A DNA stretch of 21,484 bases from Mogibacterium sp. (GCA_016775335.1 JAEUGJ010000001.1:29848-51331), one strand, 5' to 3'; counted from the first letter of the stretch, positions 1 to 8,391 are shown. A program made the numbers and translations. The notes: generated from the letters alone by a model not told the origin.

Positions 1-163
1 GCAAAGCCACTGAATTCGGTTTCCGGGCGCGAACCCCGGGGCGGAACGAAGCGGAAAGCCAGCCCGAGCACCGGCAGAGTTCGCGCCTGGGTGCCGGCAA
101 AGCCAATGAATTCGGTTTCCGAGCGCGACCCCCGGCTGGAAAAAGTTGGCTTTCCCGCCGGCA
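1..163. repeat. GC-rich direct repeat, two copies, about 96-bp period
   Basis: The start AAAGCCACTGAATTC at base 3 recurs as AAAGCCAATGAATTC at base 99, and both are followed by a similar CGGTTTCC..GCGCGA stretch. The second copy is a long imperfect dyad: AAAGCCAA near base 99 pairs with TTGGCTTT near 146, flanked by GCCGGC and GCCGGC. No credible protein is encoded. The first copy may continue upstream of the window. Confidence 0.6.
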
Positions 164-165
164 GC

Positions 166-208
166 AAAAAGAAAAAGGAAAATGCCCACCGTTTTATGGC
201 ATTTTCCT
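166..208 (-). terminator. Intrinsic terminator of the nicotinamidase-like gene
   Basis: GGAAAATGCC (177-186) pairs with GGCATTTTCC (198-207), extended by one A-T pair. Read on the minus strand, the hairpin is followed by two runs of five T (complement of A 172-176 and 166-170). It lies about 75 bp past the stop codon of the minus-strand gene at 282-812. Confidence 0.8.
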
Positions 209-225
209 CATCTTTTCTCATATTC

Positions 226-277
226 CCCCGGAGGGCCAACACTAATCCCCGGAGGGCCAACACTAATCCCCGGAGGG
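226..277. repeat. 21-bp tandem repeat, about 2.5 copies
   Basis: The unit CCCCGGAGGG + CCAACACTAAT occurs at 226-246 and 247-267 with no difference, then a third start CCCCGGAGGG at 268-277 that diverges. It lies between the stop codon of the upstream minus-strand gene and that gene's terminator, so it should be in the 3' untranslated part of the mRNA. Confidence 0.85.
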
Positions 278-281
278 TGAC

Positions 282-812
282 CTATTCCACCTCAATCTGG
301 CAGACCTTCATGGCGTTCAGTGCATTTTGGTGCTGCTCCGGAGTGACGCCGGCACAGCAATTTTCCAGGACACGGATTGGGGTTTCCGGGAAGGCCGCCT
401 TGAGAATCATGGCGCTGGAAATCACGCAAATGTCCGTGCACAGGCCCACCAGGGTGATGGAAGAAATCGGATCCTCATCGTCCGCCAGGAGCTGGATGCA
501 TTTTGGCAGTTCCAGGGAACCGAAGGAAGGTTTGTTCAGCTCCATCACGGTGTCCGGCACGTCGGCGGCTTCCGCAATGACCGGGTTCAGCTCCCAGCCT
601 TCCGTGCCCTCCACGCAGTGAATCACCGGAAGATGCTCCCCTTCCTGGGTATGAAGGTAAAACTTCTGGTGCGTGTCCCGGGTGCAGATGACCGGACCGT
701 CCCAGTTCCGGATGGTCTCCGCCACCGCCGGCACGATGGCTTCCGCCTCCTTGGTGCCCAACGCGCCGTCCACAAAATCATTTTGCATATCTACAACAAT
801 CAGAAAATCCAT
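282..812 (-). CDS. pncA: Isochorismatase-family cysteine hydrolase, probable nicotinamidase
   Basis: This 176-residue cytoplasmic hydrolase probably converts nicotinamide to nicotinate and ammonia in NAD salvage. The family triad is visible: Asp8 in VVDMQNDF, Lys94 in ELNKPSFGS and Cys129 in GLCTDICV. Metal ligands of nicotinamidases fit Asp46 and His48 (TRDTH) with His65 in HCVEGTEGWEL, a motif typical of nicotinamidase rather than isochorismatase. I start at the ATG at 812 because the protein motif begins at once there and a GAGAGGG purine stretch precedes it; an upstream start would add 13 residues of poor quality. The size is that of the short single-domain family. It stands alone between its own promoter and terminator. 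Other amidase activities of the same fold cannot be excluded. Confidence 0.82.
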   Translation of the reverse strand: MDFLIVVDMQNDFVDGALGTKEAEAIVPAVAETIRNWDGPVICTRDTHQKFYLHTQEGEHLPVIHCVEGTEGWELNPVIAEAADVPDTVMELNKPSFGSLELPKCIQLLADDEDPISSITLVGLCTDICVISSAMILKAAFPETPIRVLENCCAGVTPEQHQNALNAMKVCQIEVE

Positions 813-834
813 AACAATCCCTCTCTCTATTACA

Positions 835-865
835 ATTATACCATTCAACACGAGGTACCGTCCAA
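835..865 (-). promoter_or_regulatory. Promoter for the nicotinamidase-like gene
   Basis: On the minus strand there is a perfect TATAAT preceded by TGG (extended -10, TGnTATAAT) at 840-835, with a weaker TTGGAC 19 bp upstream at 865-860. The predicted start is about 15 bases upstream of the ATG. A second TATAAT-like string near 890 is an alternative. Confidence 0.5.
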
Positions 866-952
866 TCCGCAGGCCCTCACTTCCTCTAAATTATATCGGG
901 GGTAAAAAGAAATAACAACCCCCAAAAGATTCCGGCCATTCTTCTCAAAAGT

Positions 953-982
953 TTGACAGCATACCCCTGCAAGTGGTAAAAT
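953..982 (+). promoter_or_regulatory. Promoter for the zinc-ribbon / membrane protein pair
   Basis: TTGACA at 953-958 is followed after 18 bp by TAAAAT at 977-982, about 60 bp before the start codon at 1044. The hexamers are close to consensus for the main sigma factor. Confidence 0.7.
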
Positions 983-1043
983 CAGCCCATTGCGGGACTT
1001 CCCGAAGACGGATCCCGCCGGAAATCGAGAGGAACTTATATTT

Positions 1044-1526
1044 ATGACGAAGAGTAATTTTTTGCTGATTGACCGGAAGCCGCAGGTGCTGGAGGAAGTG
1101 ATTCCCGGGGAAAAGGGACTGATTTTCCTGGGAAAGAACCGCCGCATCCTGGATCACGGGGTCCTGGTGATGGATTCCGGCGTTCGGGCCTGCCTGTATT
1201 GCGATGAAGTGCGCAACCTGACATTCCTGGTGGACCGGCCGGGCGCTTACGGCATTGAGACACTTATTTTTGCCGCAAAAGAAAAATACGAGAAGGTGCG
1301 GGATGCCGTCAAGAAGGATTACCCAAAGCTGGAGATGAGCCCGCAGAACAAGAAGCTGAACCGGTATGCGGAACGGTTGATGGAGAAGCTGAAGGACGGT
1401 CAGGAAGTGCGAATTGTGGATGCCGTGCGGGCGGAGGATGTGGTGATCTGTCCGGAGTGCGGTGTGCAGTGCGCGCCGGGGAGCCAATATTGCATGGAGT
1501 GCGGCGCGGAGCTACCGCAGAAGTAG
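1044..1526 (+). CDS. Hypothetical protein with C-terminal zinc ribbon
   Basis: This is a 160-residue soluble protein of unknown function. The N-terminal two thirds (about 1-130) is an uncharacterised alpha/beta region without a motif I recognise. The C-terminus carries a short zinc ribbon with Cys136-x2-Cys139 and Cys150-x2-Cys153 (CPECG and CMECGAEL). I place the start at the ATG at 1044, where AGAGGA sits about 9 bases upstream; the reading frame is open further upstream but without a ribosome binding site. Its own promoter is at 953-982. The next gene begins 23 bp after the stop and is probably co-transcribed. C-terminal ribbons of this type often mediate binding to protein or nucleic acid, but no role can be assigned. 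Confidence 0.75.
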   Translation: MTKSNFLLIDRKPQVLEEVIPGEKGLIFLGKNRRILDHGVLVMDSGVRACLYCDEVRNLTFLVDRPGAYGIETLIFAAKEKYEKVRDAVKKDYPKLEMSPQNKKLNRYAERLMEKLKDGQEVRIVDAVRAEDVVICPECGVQCAPGSQYCMECGAELPQK

Positions 1527-1549
1527 ACGAAGAGCGAGGAGCGTTGAGA

Positions 1550-1927
1550 ATGAGAAGATTGTATAGAGAAGATAAGCCGAAGTTTTACACCATCGTGATG
1601 GCATTCTGGGTGGCCCTGGGCACTTTTGGAATTTTCCGGGGATGGAGCACCTTGAGCCTGGTGATGTGCGCCAGCATGGCGGCGTCCGCCTTCCTGTTCA
1701 TCGGAACGTCTAAGAAGGATGCGGAATGGATTGCGGAGCACGGCGACCCGGATGAGTATGAGAAGAAGATGAAGCAGCTGGAAAAAGAAGCGGCGCTCCG
1801 TGCGGCGCAGGAGGCGGAAGCGGCAGAGGAAGCGCCGGAGTTTGCTGAGATGCCGGAACGTCCTTTTGTGGACGCCGAGGGCGAGATTGAAGAAGCCGTG
1901 GATGCGGATTTTGAGGTAGAGAAGTAG
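1550..1927 (+). CDS. Small membrane protein with acidic C-terminal tail
   Basis: This 125-residue protein has two probable transmembrane helices, about residues 12-30 and 34-52, joined by a short turn (FRGWS). A charged, helix-forming tail follows, rich in Glu and Ala from about residue 55 to the end, with a heptad-like stretch near 70-100. The start at 1550 is set by GCGAGGA 9 bases upstream. I recognise no family. It is second in a two-gene unit behind the zinc-ribbon gene and is followed at once by a terminator, so a shared function with that gene is possible but unproven. Confidence 0.7.
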   Translation: MRRLYREDKPKFYTIVMAFWVALGTFGIFRGWSTLSLVMCASMAASAFLFIGTSKKDAEWIAEHGDPDEYEKKMKQLEKEAALRAAQEAEAAEEAPEFAEMPERPFVDAEGEIEEAVDADFEVEK

Positions 1928-1940
1928 AGAAATAGGAGAG

Positions 1941-1973
1941 ACGCTATGGACGAGATGCTCATAGCGTTTTTTT
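1941..1973 (+). terminator. Intrinsic terminator, plus strand
   Basis: ACGCTATG (1941-1948) pairs with CATAGCGT (1960-1967) across an 11-base loop and runs into seven T. It closes the two-gene unit ending at 1927. Confidence 0.85.
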
Positions 1974-2012
1974 ATGGGTGAATAGCACGAAAATCCCCCT
2001 CACAATCCTACT

Positions 2013-2049
2013 AAAAAACGGATAATCGCAGCCTCGCTGCGATTATCCG
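2013..2049 (-). terminator. Intrinsic terminator of the DUF1015 gene
   Basis: A perfect 14-bp stem, CGGATAATCGCAGC (2019-2032) with its complement at 2036-2049, has a three-base loop. On the minus strand it is followed by six T (complement of A 2013-2018), 33 bp past the stop codon at 2082. Confidence 0.92.
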
Positions 2050-2081
2050 CCCTCTTAACTTGCATCAAAGAAATTACTAAA

Positions 2082-3392
2082 TTACTTTCCGATGTATCTG
2101 CTCTCGATGTAGTATCTCTTCTCGTTGGCTTCGCCCATGGAGAAGGTCTTTCTTGGCAGCGCGCCGTCTGCGGCAACTGCCGGGAAGAGCATGAATTTAT
2201 CCATTGCCGGGAGGTAGAAACCTGCGTTGCCCGCTTCCTTGGACAGGGACTCTACGGCTTTGGAACCGTGGATGTAGTCGATGTCTGCATCCTCTCTTTC
2301 CTTAACGATAACGTCCAGTGCGTTCTGGAGTGCACCTACTTCCAGCTTGTTGGCCGGATCGGTTACAACGATGGTTCCGCGCTGCTCGTCGGTAACGTAA
2401 GGGATTGCGAACTCGCCTTCTTTTGCCTGATATCCGTCTTCTGCCAGGTGCGCACCGCCGTTCTCCTGCTGCAGCAGTTCAACGGTCTCGTTTACCAGAT
2501 CCATGCCGGACTGGCCCTTCTTTGCGAAGATTACACGGTGAATCGGCTCGAATACGATGCCCTCATCGTGGATATTTTCAATTTCGCACAGCGCGTAGCG
2601 AGCCGGATGATTCTCCGCTTCTTCCGGAGTCAGGGTCTTCTTCAGGTTCTCCCACATGGTCTTTGCGGTTGCCAGGGAGTGGTTTCCGTCGCCCATTGCC
2701 TGGAAAATCACGTTGCCTTCGCCATACTTCTCAACGGCTTTGTCGAAGAGTACGGACAGGGCATCCTTTGCGCCTTCCAGATTCTTCTCTGCGATGAAGG
2801 AACCGGTGATGTGTCCGCCCTCCATCATCAGGTCGGTATCATATACCGGAGTCTGAGGTGCGTTCACCAGCGGCTCGATAACGCTCTTGTCCGGATCGTC
2901 GATCAGGATCAGGATGTGCGGCATCTCGATCGGAGCACCTTCACGGATGCGCAGACGAGGTGGGATTCTTTCGATTACGGTGCCTTCGGTTGCACGGGTC
3001 AGGGAAGTGGATCCCTTGCTGAAGTCATATGCTTCCAGATCCGTAGCGATTACCAGACCGGTACGAGTGCGTCCCTCAGCGGTTCTCTTGATGAGCATGC
3101 AGCCCGGCTCCAGAGTGCGGAGAGTACCGTCCGCCAGATACTGATCCATGGTCTTGCGGATGTCTGCGGACTTCTCCGCTTCCGCTTCTTTTCCCAGGAA
3201 AATTTCCGGAAGCATCAGGCGAAGAGTGGATGGTGCATCCCCAACGATTTCTTCTACCTGTTCCCAATATTCCGGTTCCGAAGTGTACTGGTCACAAGCA
3301 ACTACTGCCCACTTGCTGTAGTCGGTGCCTTCCTTTGGAAGCATGATTTCCGGAATATGGAATCCGAATGTTCCCCAATCATATTTAGCCAT
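2082..3392 (-). CDS. DUF1015 family protein
   Basis: This is a 436-residue cytoplasmic protein of the DUF1015 family, whose biochemical role is not established. Family landmarks are WAVVACDQYTSEPEYW (residues 28-43), RATEGTVIERIPPRLRIR (133-150), and the conserved GDGNHSLATAK segment (234-244) that corresponds to the GDGHH motif of the family. The length is normal and no part is missing. The start at 3392 is supported by AGGAGGACT about 8 bases upstream. The gene is transcribed alone, with its own promoter and terminator, divergently from trkA. In other Clostridia these genes often sit near serine or phosphoglycerate metabolism genes, but nothing of that kind is in this window. Confidence 0.88.
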   Translation of the reverse strand: MAKYDWGTFGFHIPEIMLPKEGTDYSKWAVVACDQYTSEPEYWEQVEEIVGDAPSTLRLMLPEIFLGKEAEAEKSADIRKTMDQYLADGTLRTLEPGCMLIKRTAEGRTRTGLVIATDLEAYDFSKGSTSLTRATEGTVIERIPPRLRIREGAPIEMPHILILIDDPDKSVIEPLVNAPQTPVYDTDLMMEGGHITGSFIAEKNLEGAKDALSVLFDKAVEKYGEGNVIFQAMGDGNHSLATAKTMWENLKKTLTPEEAENHPARYALCEIENIHDEGIVFEPIHRVIFAKKGQSGMDLVNETVELLQQENGGAHLAEDGYQAKEGEFAIPYVTDEQRGTIVVTDPANKLEVGALQNALDVIVKEREDADIDYIHGSKAVESLSKEAGNAGFYLPAMDKFMLFPAVAADGALPRKTFSMGEANEKRYYIESRYIGK

Positions 3393-3425
3393 AATTAAGT
3401 CCTCCTGTTAGTTATGAAATCACAA

Positions 3426-3482
3426 TGAGCGTCAAATTGCTCACACATAATATATTATGTATTAAATCGCATAGAATTTCAA
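3426..3482 (-). promoter_or_regulatory. Promoter and dyads upstream of DUF1015
   Basis: On the minus strand TTGAAA (3482-3477) is followed after 17 bp by CATAAT (3459-3454). The -10 element lies inside a perfect 16-base palindrome, ACATAATATATTATGT, at 3445-3460. A second dyad, TGAGC (3426-3430) with GCTCA (3439-3443), lies just downstream of the predicted start. Placement over the -10 and the start site is what an operator would show, although AT-rich palindromes can also be incidental. Confidence 0.5.
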
Positions 3483-3598
3483 CTGAAAAAACTCAGTAAA
3501 AATAAGGATTTTACGAGAATTCTGTCGCTACCGGCACGGTTTTGTGTTATCATCTACAGTATGCCTAAAGAATACTTATTTCAGGAGGATATATAAAT

Positions 3599-4984
3599 AT
3601 GAAGATTATTGTTGCCGGTACCGGTAAGGTGGGAAACCTTCTGGCGGATCAGCTCACGAGAGACGGGCACGATCTGGTGGTAATCGATAAGAATTCTGCC
3701 GCTTTGGAAGCGGCTTTGGAGCAGTATGATGTGATGTCCATCGAGGGCAACAGTGCATCGGTGAGCGTTCTTCGCGCCGCCAACATCGAGCAGACGGATC
3801 TGCTGATTGCGGCCACAGGGGAAGATGAAACCAATCTGCTCACCTGTCTTACCGCAAAAGGATTGAATCCGGACATCACAACCATCGCCCGGGTTCGCTC
3901 TCCGGAATACATGGAAAGTACGGATATGCTGGAGGAACAGCTGGGGCTGTCCCTTACCGTCAATCCGGAATTCCAGACTGCCCACGAAATCAGCAGTCTC
4001 CTTCGGTACCCGGGATTCCTGAGCCGGGAAGAATTCGTCAACGGACTGGTAGACCTGGTGGAACTGCACGTTACCGCCGGCAGCCCGATTTGCGACAAGC
4101 CGCTGTACAAGATTGCGGATATCGTGAAATGCCAGATTCTGGTATGCGTTGTGGCTCGCCGGGACGAGGTCATCATTCCTTCCGGTGAATTTGTTTTGCA
4201 GGAGGGAGATCACGTGTACGTCACCGCTTCCGCCAGCAACCTCACCACACTGCTGCACAACCTGAACATCGTCACTAAGCGCATCCGGAACGTCACCATC
4301 ACCGGCGGCGGACGGATTACTTACTACCTGGCAAAACGGCTGGAGGACGACCGCATCGGCGTGAAGATTATCGAGCAGCGGAGAGATCGCTGTGAGTACC
4401 TGGCAGACCGCCTCCACGACGCCACCATCATTCAGGGGGATGCCTCTAAAGAGTCGGTGCTGGACCGGGAACATATTGAGAAAGCAGATGCTTTTATCTC
4501 CATGACCGGAATGGACGAGCTGAACGTCATTACGTCTCTGTACGCCAACGAGCTGGAGGTGCCGAAGGTGGTCACCAAGCTGGGCCGGGGAGAGAATATT
4601 TCCCTGATTGCCAACATGCCGGTGGGCAGCGTCATCACGCCGAAGATTCTTTGCGGCAATACCATTCTTCGATACGTGCGGGCCATGCAGAACGGATCCG
4701 ATGCAGCGGAGACCTTGCACTCCATCGCCGGCGGAAGAGCGCAGGCGTACGAGTTCAAGGTGAACGAGGACACCCTGCACTGCAATGAACCGCTGAAGGA
4801 TATTGATTTTAAAAAGAACATTCTTCTGGCCACCATTACCCGGGACCGGAAGATCGAGTTCCCGGGCGGAAACAGCTACTTTCAGCCGGGAGACCGTGTA
4901 ATCGTGGTATCCAACGGATCCATGCCGATTATACAGCTGAACGATATTTTTGAGGAGGATAAAGAAGAAGAGGATGAATTATAA
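3599..4984 (+). CDS. trkA: Trk potassium uptake regulatory subunit TrkA
   Basis: This 461-residue peripheral subunit binds NAD(H) and gates the TrkH channel for potassium uptake at the inner face of the membrane. It has the full double RCK layout. The first Rossmann domain opens with GTGKVG (residues 7-12) and the ribose-binding acidic Asp30 (VVID), and is followed by a TrkA-C domain. The second Rossmann domain starts near residue 232 (VTITGGGRIT), where the third glycine is replaced by Thr, and it too is followed by a TrkA-C domain. The length is that of TrkA, not the one-domain KtrA. The start at 3599 has AGGAGG 10 bases upstream. The 3' end overlaps trkH, which points to translational coupling. 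I found no convincing promoter upstream. Confidence 0.95.
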   Translation: MKIIVAGTGKVGNLLADQLTRDGHDLVVIDKNSAALEAALEQYDVMSIEGNSASVSVLRAANIEQTDLLIAATGEDETNLLTCLTAKGLNPDITTIARVRSPEYMESTDMLEEQLGLSLTVNPEFQTAHEISSLLRYPGFLSREEFVNGLVDLVELHVTAGSPICDKPLYKIADIVKCQILVCVVARRDEVIIPSGEFVLQEGDHVYVTASASNLTTLLHNLNIVTKRIRNVTITGGGRITYYLAKRLEDDRIGVKIIEQRRDRCEYLADRLHDATIIQGDASKESVLDREHIEKADAFISMTGMDELNVITSLYANELEVPKVVTKLGRGENISLIANMPVGSVITPKILCGNTILRYVRAMQNGSDAAETLHSIAGGRAQAYEFKVNEDTLHCNEPLKDIDFKKNILLATITRDRKIEFPGGNSYFQPGDRVIVVSNGSMPIIQLNDIFEEDKEEEDEL

Positions 4985-6440
4985 GATAATGATGCGGGTG
5001 TGCTCCTGGATTCTCGTCATCGAAATCGGGTGCATGACACCGGCCCTGGGAGTTGCCATCTACACGGGAGATCAGATGGCCGTTATCGGATTCATCGGCG
5101 CAATGGCTGCCGCCGGCGCCCTGTCCTTATTGATGTATACCGGCTCCGTGCGGCGCCGAATGAATTTCTATGCCAAAGAGGGAATGTTGGTAACCGCTTT
5201 TGCCTGGATCCTCCTGAGTATAGTCGGCGCGCTTCCGTTCTACCTGTCCGGACGGATTCCGGGTTTTGTGGACGCTCTGTTCGAGATTATTTCCGGTTTC
5301 ACCACCACGGGAGCGTCGGTGGTGTCGGATGTAGAGGGACTGGGAAAGGGCTTGCTTTTCTGGCGGTCCTTCAGCCACTGGATCGGCGGAATGGGCGTGC
5401 TGGTGTTCTTCCTGGCCATCATCCCTTCGGCCCACAAAGGCGAGGGATATTCCCTCCACCTGCTGCGGGCGGAATCGCCGGGACCCTCCGTGAACAAAAT
5501 GGTCCCGAGAATGCGGGATACGGCTACGGCCCTGTATCGAATCTACGTGATTCTCACCGTAATCAATATCGTGCTGCTTCTCCTTTCGGGGATGAAGCCG
5601 TTCGACTCCTTCTGCATCGCCTTCGGAACTGCCGGTACCGGAGGTTTTGCGGTGCTGAACTCCGGTTGTGCGGACTACACGCCGATGGCTCAGTGGATTA
5701 CCACGGTGTTCATGCTACTGTTCGGCATCAACTTCAGCGTGTACTATATGATGGCCCACAAGCGCTTCAAGGAGGCGGCCAAAGGGGAAGAGCTGAGACT
5801 GTACCTCTTTATCGTGTTCGCCAGCATCGCCGGAATCGCCGCCAACCTGATTCGGGCCGGAAGCACGCATCCGCTGGGCAAGAATGTGCGGGATGCGGCT
5901 TTCCAGGTGGCATCCATCATCACCACTACGGGATATTCCACCACGGATTTCAACCTGTGGCCGGATTTCTCCCAGACCATTCTGATCTGCCTGATGTTCG
6001 TGGGCGCCTGCGCCGGCAGTACCGGCGGCGGCATCAAGGTTTCTCGAATTCTGATTTTATTCAAATCCGCTAGACGAAACCTCCACAACGTATTCCATCC
6101 GGAGGAAATTCGGACCGTGCGGATTGACGGGGAGCGGGTCAGCGAGAAAACCATTCAGCATGTTCAGGCCTACCTGGCACTGTACGTGTTCATCGTTATC
6201 ATCAGTTTCTTGCTGGTGTCCCTGGACCCGAAGGAGTTCTCCATGACCACCAATTTCTCGGCGGTAATGGCCACCTTTAACAACATCGGACCGGGTTTCG
6301 ATGCGGTGGGACCGATGTCTAACTTCTCGGCGTACGGCGATTTCTCGAAAATCGTCATGTGCATCGACATGCTGCTGGGTCGTCTGGAGATCTACCCGAT
6401 TCTCACCATGCTGGCCTACAGTACCTACAAGAAAGCGTAA
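4974..6440 (+). CDS. trkH: Trk/Ktr-type potassium channel subunit TrkH
   Basis: This integral membrane subunit of about 488 residues translocates potassium together with TrkA. All four pore-loop selectivity segments are present: SGFTTTGAS (107-115), FGTAGTGGF (217-225), TTTGYST (317-323) and NNIGPGF (436-442). Hydrophobic helices fill the rest, as in TrkH. The start is uncertain. The ATG at 4974 lies inside the end of trkA, 11 bp overlapping, right after a purine-rich GAAGAAGAGG. A TTG at 4950 or the paired ATGs at 4989 and 4992 are alternatives. The strong AGGAGG at 4953-4958 is 15 bases from the ATG at 4974, longer than usual, so coupling to trkA translation is likely. Confidence 0.93.
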   Translation: MNYKIMMRVCSWILVIEIGCMTPALGVAIYTGDQMAVIGFIGAMAAAGALSLLMYTGSVRRRMNFYAKEGMLVTAFAWILLSIVGALPFYLSGRIPGFVDALFEIISGFTTTGASVVSDVEGLGKGLLFWRSFSHWIGGMGVLVFFLAIIPSAHKGEGYSLHLLRAESPGPSVNKMVPRMRDTATALYRIYVILTVINIVLLLLSGMKPFDSFCIAFGTAGTGGFAVLNSGCADYTPMAQWITTVFMLLFGINFSVYYMMAHKRFKEAAKGEELRLYLFIVFASIAGIAANLIRAGSTHPLGKNVRDAAFQVASIITTTGYSTTDFNLWPDFSQTILICLMFVGACAGSTGGGIKVSRILILFKSARRNLHNVFHPEEIRTVRIDGERVSEKTIQHVQAYLALYVFIVIISFLLVSLDPKEFSMTTNFSAVMATFNNIGPGFDAVGPMSNFSAYGDFSKIVMCIDMLLGRLEIYPILTMLAYSTYKKA

Positions 6441-6454
6441 TATACGGCAAAAAC

Positions 6455-6492
6455 AAAGAGCGGCGACTTCATACGGGGCGCTGCTCTTTTTT
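6455..6492 (+). terminator. Intrinsic terminator of trkAH
   Basis: AAAGAGCGGCG (6455-6465) pairs with CGCTGCTCTTT (6479-6489) with one G-U pair, and a run of seven T (6486-6492) follows. It begins 15 bp after the trkH stop. Confidence 0.88.
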
Positions 6493-6493
6493 G

Positions 6494-6522
6494 TTGCGCC
6501 GATTCGAGGGAGCACGTATAAT
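6494..6522 (+). promoter_or_regulatory. Promoter of the HerA-like ATPase gene
   Basis: TTGCGC (6494-6499) and a perfect TATAAT (6517-6522) are separated by 17 bp, directly after the trkAH terminator and 40 bp before the start codon. Confidence 0.6.
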
Positions 6523-6561
6523 GATGAAAAGAAGCATCGACGTAAGACGGAGGATGATTTT

Positions 6562-8157
6562 ATGTACGAGAATGGAAGAATATATATGGGCCTGGCGGGA
6601 GACAAGCGGGTGGAAATGGTGCTGAAAATGTGCAACCGCCACGGGTTGATTTCCGGCGCCAGCGGTACCGGCAAGACGGTCACCATGAAGGTGATGGCGG
6701 AATCCTTTTCCGACGCAGGCGTGCCGGTGTTCATGTGCGATGTAAAAGGAGATGTGGCAGGCATTTGTGCACCGGGGCAGAGCACGGAGGATATGGAGAA
6801 GCGCATCGACCGCTTCGGCCTTCGGGAAACCTTTGCCTATAAGGAATATCCTACCACCTTCTGGGATATCTACCAGGAGGGCGGTCACCCTATTCGGGTC
6901 ACCGTCAGCGAGATGGGGCCGGAGCTTCTCAGCCGGATTCTGGGACTGACGGATGTGCAGGAAGGCATCCTTCACATCGTGTTTCGCATCGCCGATGACA
7001 AAGGCTTGCTGCTAATCGATCTGAAGGATCTGCGAGTGATGCTGAACTACGTGAGCGAGCACCGGGCAGAATACATGATGACCTACGGAAACATTACACC
7101 TCAGTCGGTGGCGGCCATCCTGCGGGCCCTGCTGCCTCTGGAACAGCAGGGGGGCGATCTGTTCTTCGGGGAGCCGTCCCTGGACATTCAGGACTGGATC
7201 CGCACCGATGCCGACGGCCGGGGCATGATCAACGTGCTGGACTCCGTGAAACTGGTGCAGAATCCGACGCTGTACGCCACCTTCCTGCTGTGGCTGCTGT
7301 CGGAGTTGTTCGAAAGCCTGCCGGAATCCGGCGACCTGGACAAGCCGCGCCTGGTGTTTTTCTTCGACGAGGCCCACACGCTGTTCCGAGATGTGCCGAA
7401 GGTGCTGCTGCAGAAAATTGAGCAGACGGTGAAGCTGATTCGCTCCCGGGGTGTGGGGGTGTATTTCGTGACCCAGAGTCCCAGCGATATTCCGGATACG
7501 GTGCTGGCCCAGCTTTCCAACCGGGTGCAGCATGCCCTGCGCGCCTACACGCCGGCGGAGCTGAAGGCGGTGCGCACCGCCGCACAGACATTCCGTGCCA
7601 ATCCGGAATTCCGGACGGAGGACGCCATCATGGAGCTGGGCGTGGGGGAAGCGCTGACCTCCTTCCTGGACGAAGAGGGCGTGCCGACGATTGTGGAGCG
7701 CACGAAAATCATCTGTCCCCAGAGTTCCATGGCGCCGCCGGATCCCATGTTCCGTTCCAAAGCCATGCTGCACGACGGCATGGAGAAGTACGACGACTCC
7801 GTGGACAACGAGTCTGCCTACGAGGTGCTAACGGCAGAGGCGGTAAAAACAGAGACCGCCAAGCAGGAGGAGGCCGACCGCAAAATCCGGGAAAAGGAAG
7901 AGGCGGCCGCAGAGAAGCAGCGCCTGAAGGAAGAAGAGGCGGCGAAAAAGCGCCTTCAGAAATTGGAAGATGAGGAGCGGCGCCGCCAACAGAAGCTGGA
8001 AGATCAGGCCCTTCGCAAGGAAGAGCGCCGACAGGAAAAGGCGGAAGCCGATGCCCGCCGCCGGGCGGATCGGATTGAAGCCGAGCTGCTGGCCGTGGGG
8101 GCCAGTGTCCTGACCCGGGGCCTGCTGGGTGTGCTGCAGAACCAGTCGAAGAAATAG
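6562..8157 (+). CDS. HerA-like P-loop ATPase (DUF853, YjgR type)
   Basis: This 531-residue protein belongs to the HerA/FtsK-superfamily ATPases of the DUF853 type, known in E. coli as YjgR; the cellular role is not settled. The Walker A motif is GASGTGKT (residues 32-39), Walker B is LVFFFDEAH (264-272), and the characteristic VTQSPSDIPDTVLAQL segment follows. The last 110 residues form a highly charged Glu/Lys/Arg-rich coiled coil ending in RGLLGVLQNQSKK. The start at 6562 is chosen because GGAGG lies 8 bases upstream and the family begins here; the open frame extends upstream over the trkH end and is not used. It has its own promoter and a strong terminator, so it is monocistronic. Confidence 0.9.
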   Translation: MYENGRIYMGLAGDKRVEMVLKMCNRHGLISGASGTGKTVTMKVMAESFSDAGVPVFMCDVKGDVAGICAPGQSTEDMEKRIDRFGLRETFAYKEYPTTFWDIYQEGGHPIRVTVSEMGPELLSRILGLTDVQEGILHIVFRIADDKGLLLIDLKDLRVMLNYVSEHRAEYMMTYGNITPQSVAAILRALLPLEQQGGDLFFGEPSLDIQDWIRTDADGRGMINVLDSVKLVQNPTLYATFLLWLLSELFESLPESGDLDKPRLVFFFDEAHTLFRDVPKVLLQKIEQTVKLIRSRGVGVYFVTQSPSDIPDTVLAQLSNRVQHALRAYTPAELKAVRTAAQTFRANPEFRTEDAIMELGVGEALTSFLDEEGVPTIVERTKIICPQSSMAPPDPMFRSKAMLHDGMEKYDDSVDNESAYEVLTAEAVKTETAKQEEADRKIREKEEAAAEKQRLKEEEAAKKRLQKLEDEERRRQQKLEDQALRKEERRQEKAEADARRRADRIEAELLAVGASVLTRGLLGVLQNQSKK

Positions 8158-8170
8158 AAAGTATAGGTGC

Positions 8171-8215
8171 AAAAAGACAGATTCCCACACGAAAGGTGTG
8201 GGAATCTGTCTTTTT
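8171..8215 (+). terminator. Strong bidirectional intrinsic terminator
   Basis: A perfect 20-bp stem, 8171-8190 with 8196-8215, has the loop GAAAG. The arms begin with AAAAAGACAG and end with CTGTCTTTTT, so both strands have a T tract. It ends the HerA-like gene and marks the left side of the accessory island. Confidence 0.93.
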
Positions 8216-8391
8216 GGGTGCATTGATGAGAGGGAGTTTCGGCCGGCGGGATGGCATGTTAGCGTCTAGCTGCCCGCAAAGCCTTGATCCTTCGTCGAGT
8301 CACGCCAACATTGCGGAATAGGCATCCAGCTCCGCGCATTCCGGACAATGGGTGAATCTGAATTATATATATGTTGATAGTTTGTAAAAAC
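8216..8391. other. Intergenic junction, GC-rich then AT-rich
   Basis: This stretch has no credible gene. Bases 8216-8350 keep the GC-rich composition of the left neighbours, and composition turns AT-rich at about 8355, which I take as the left edge of the island. A short minus-strand reading at 8353-8300 gives a CPEC-containing peptide that stops after 17 residues; I do not annotate it. No tRNA or attachment site is visible. Confidence 0.4.

Noticed and set aside
3581..4780. 399-residue open frame opposite trkA
   Set aside because: This is a shadow of the well-conserved trkA coding strand; no start signal or family resemblance was found.
8300..8353. Minus-strand CPEC-containing peptide, possibly a relic of a cysteine-motif protein
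   Set aside because: It has only 17 residues before a stop and an arguable frameshift continuation; this is too short to assign.
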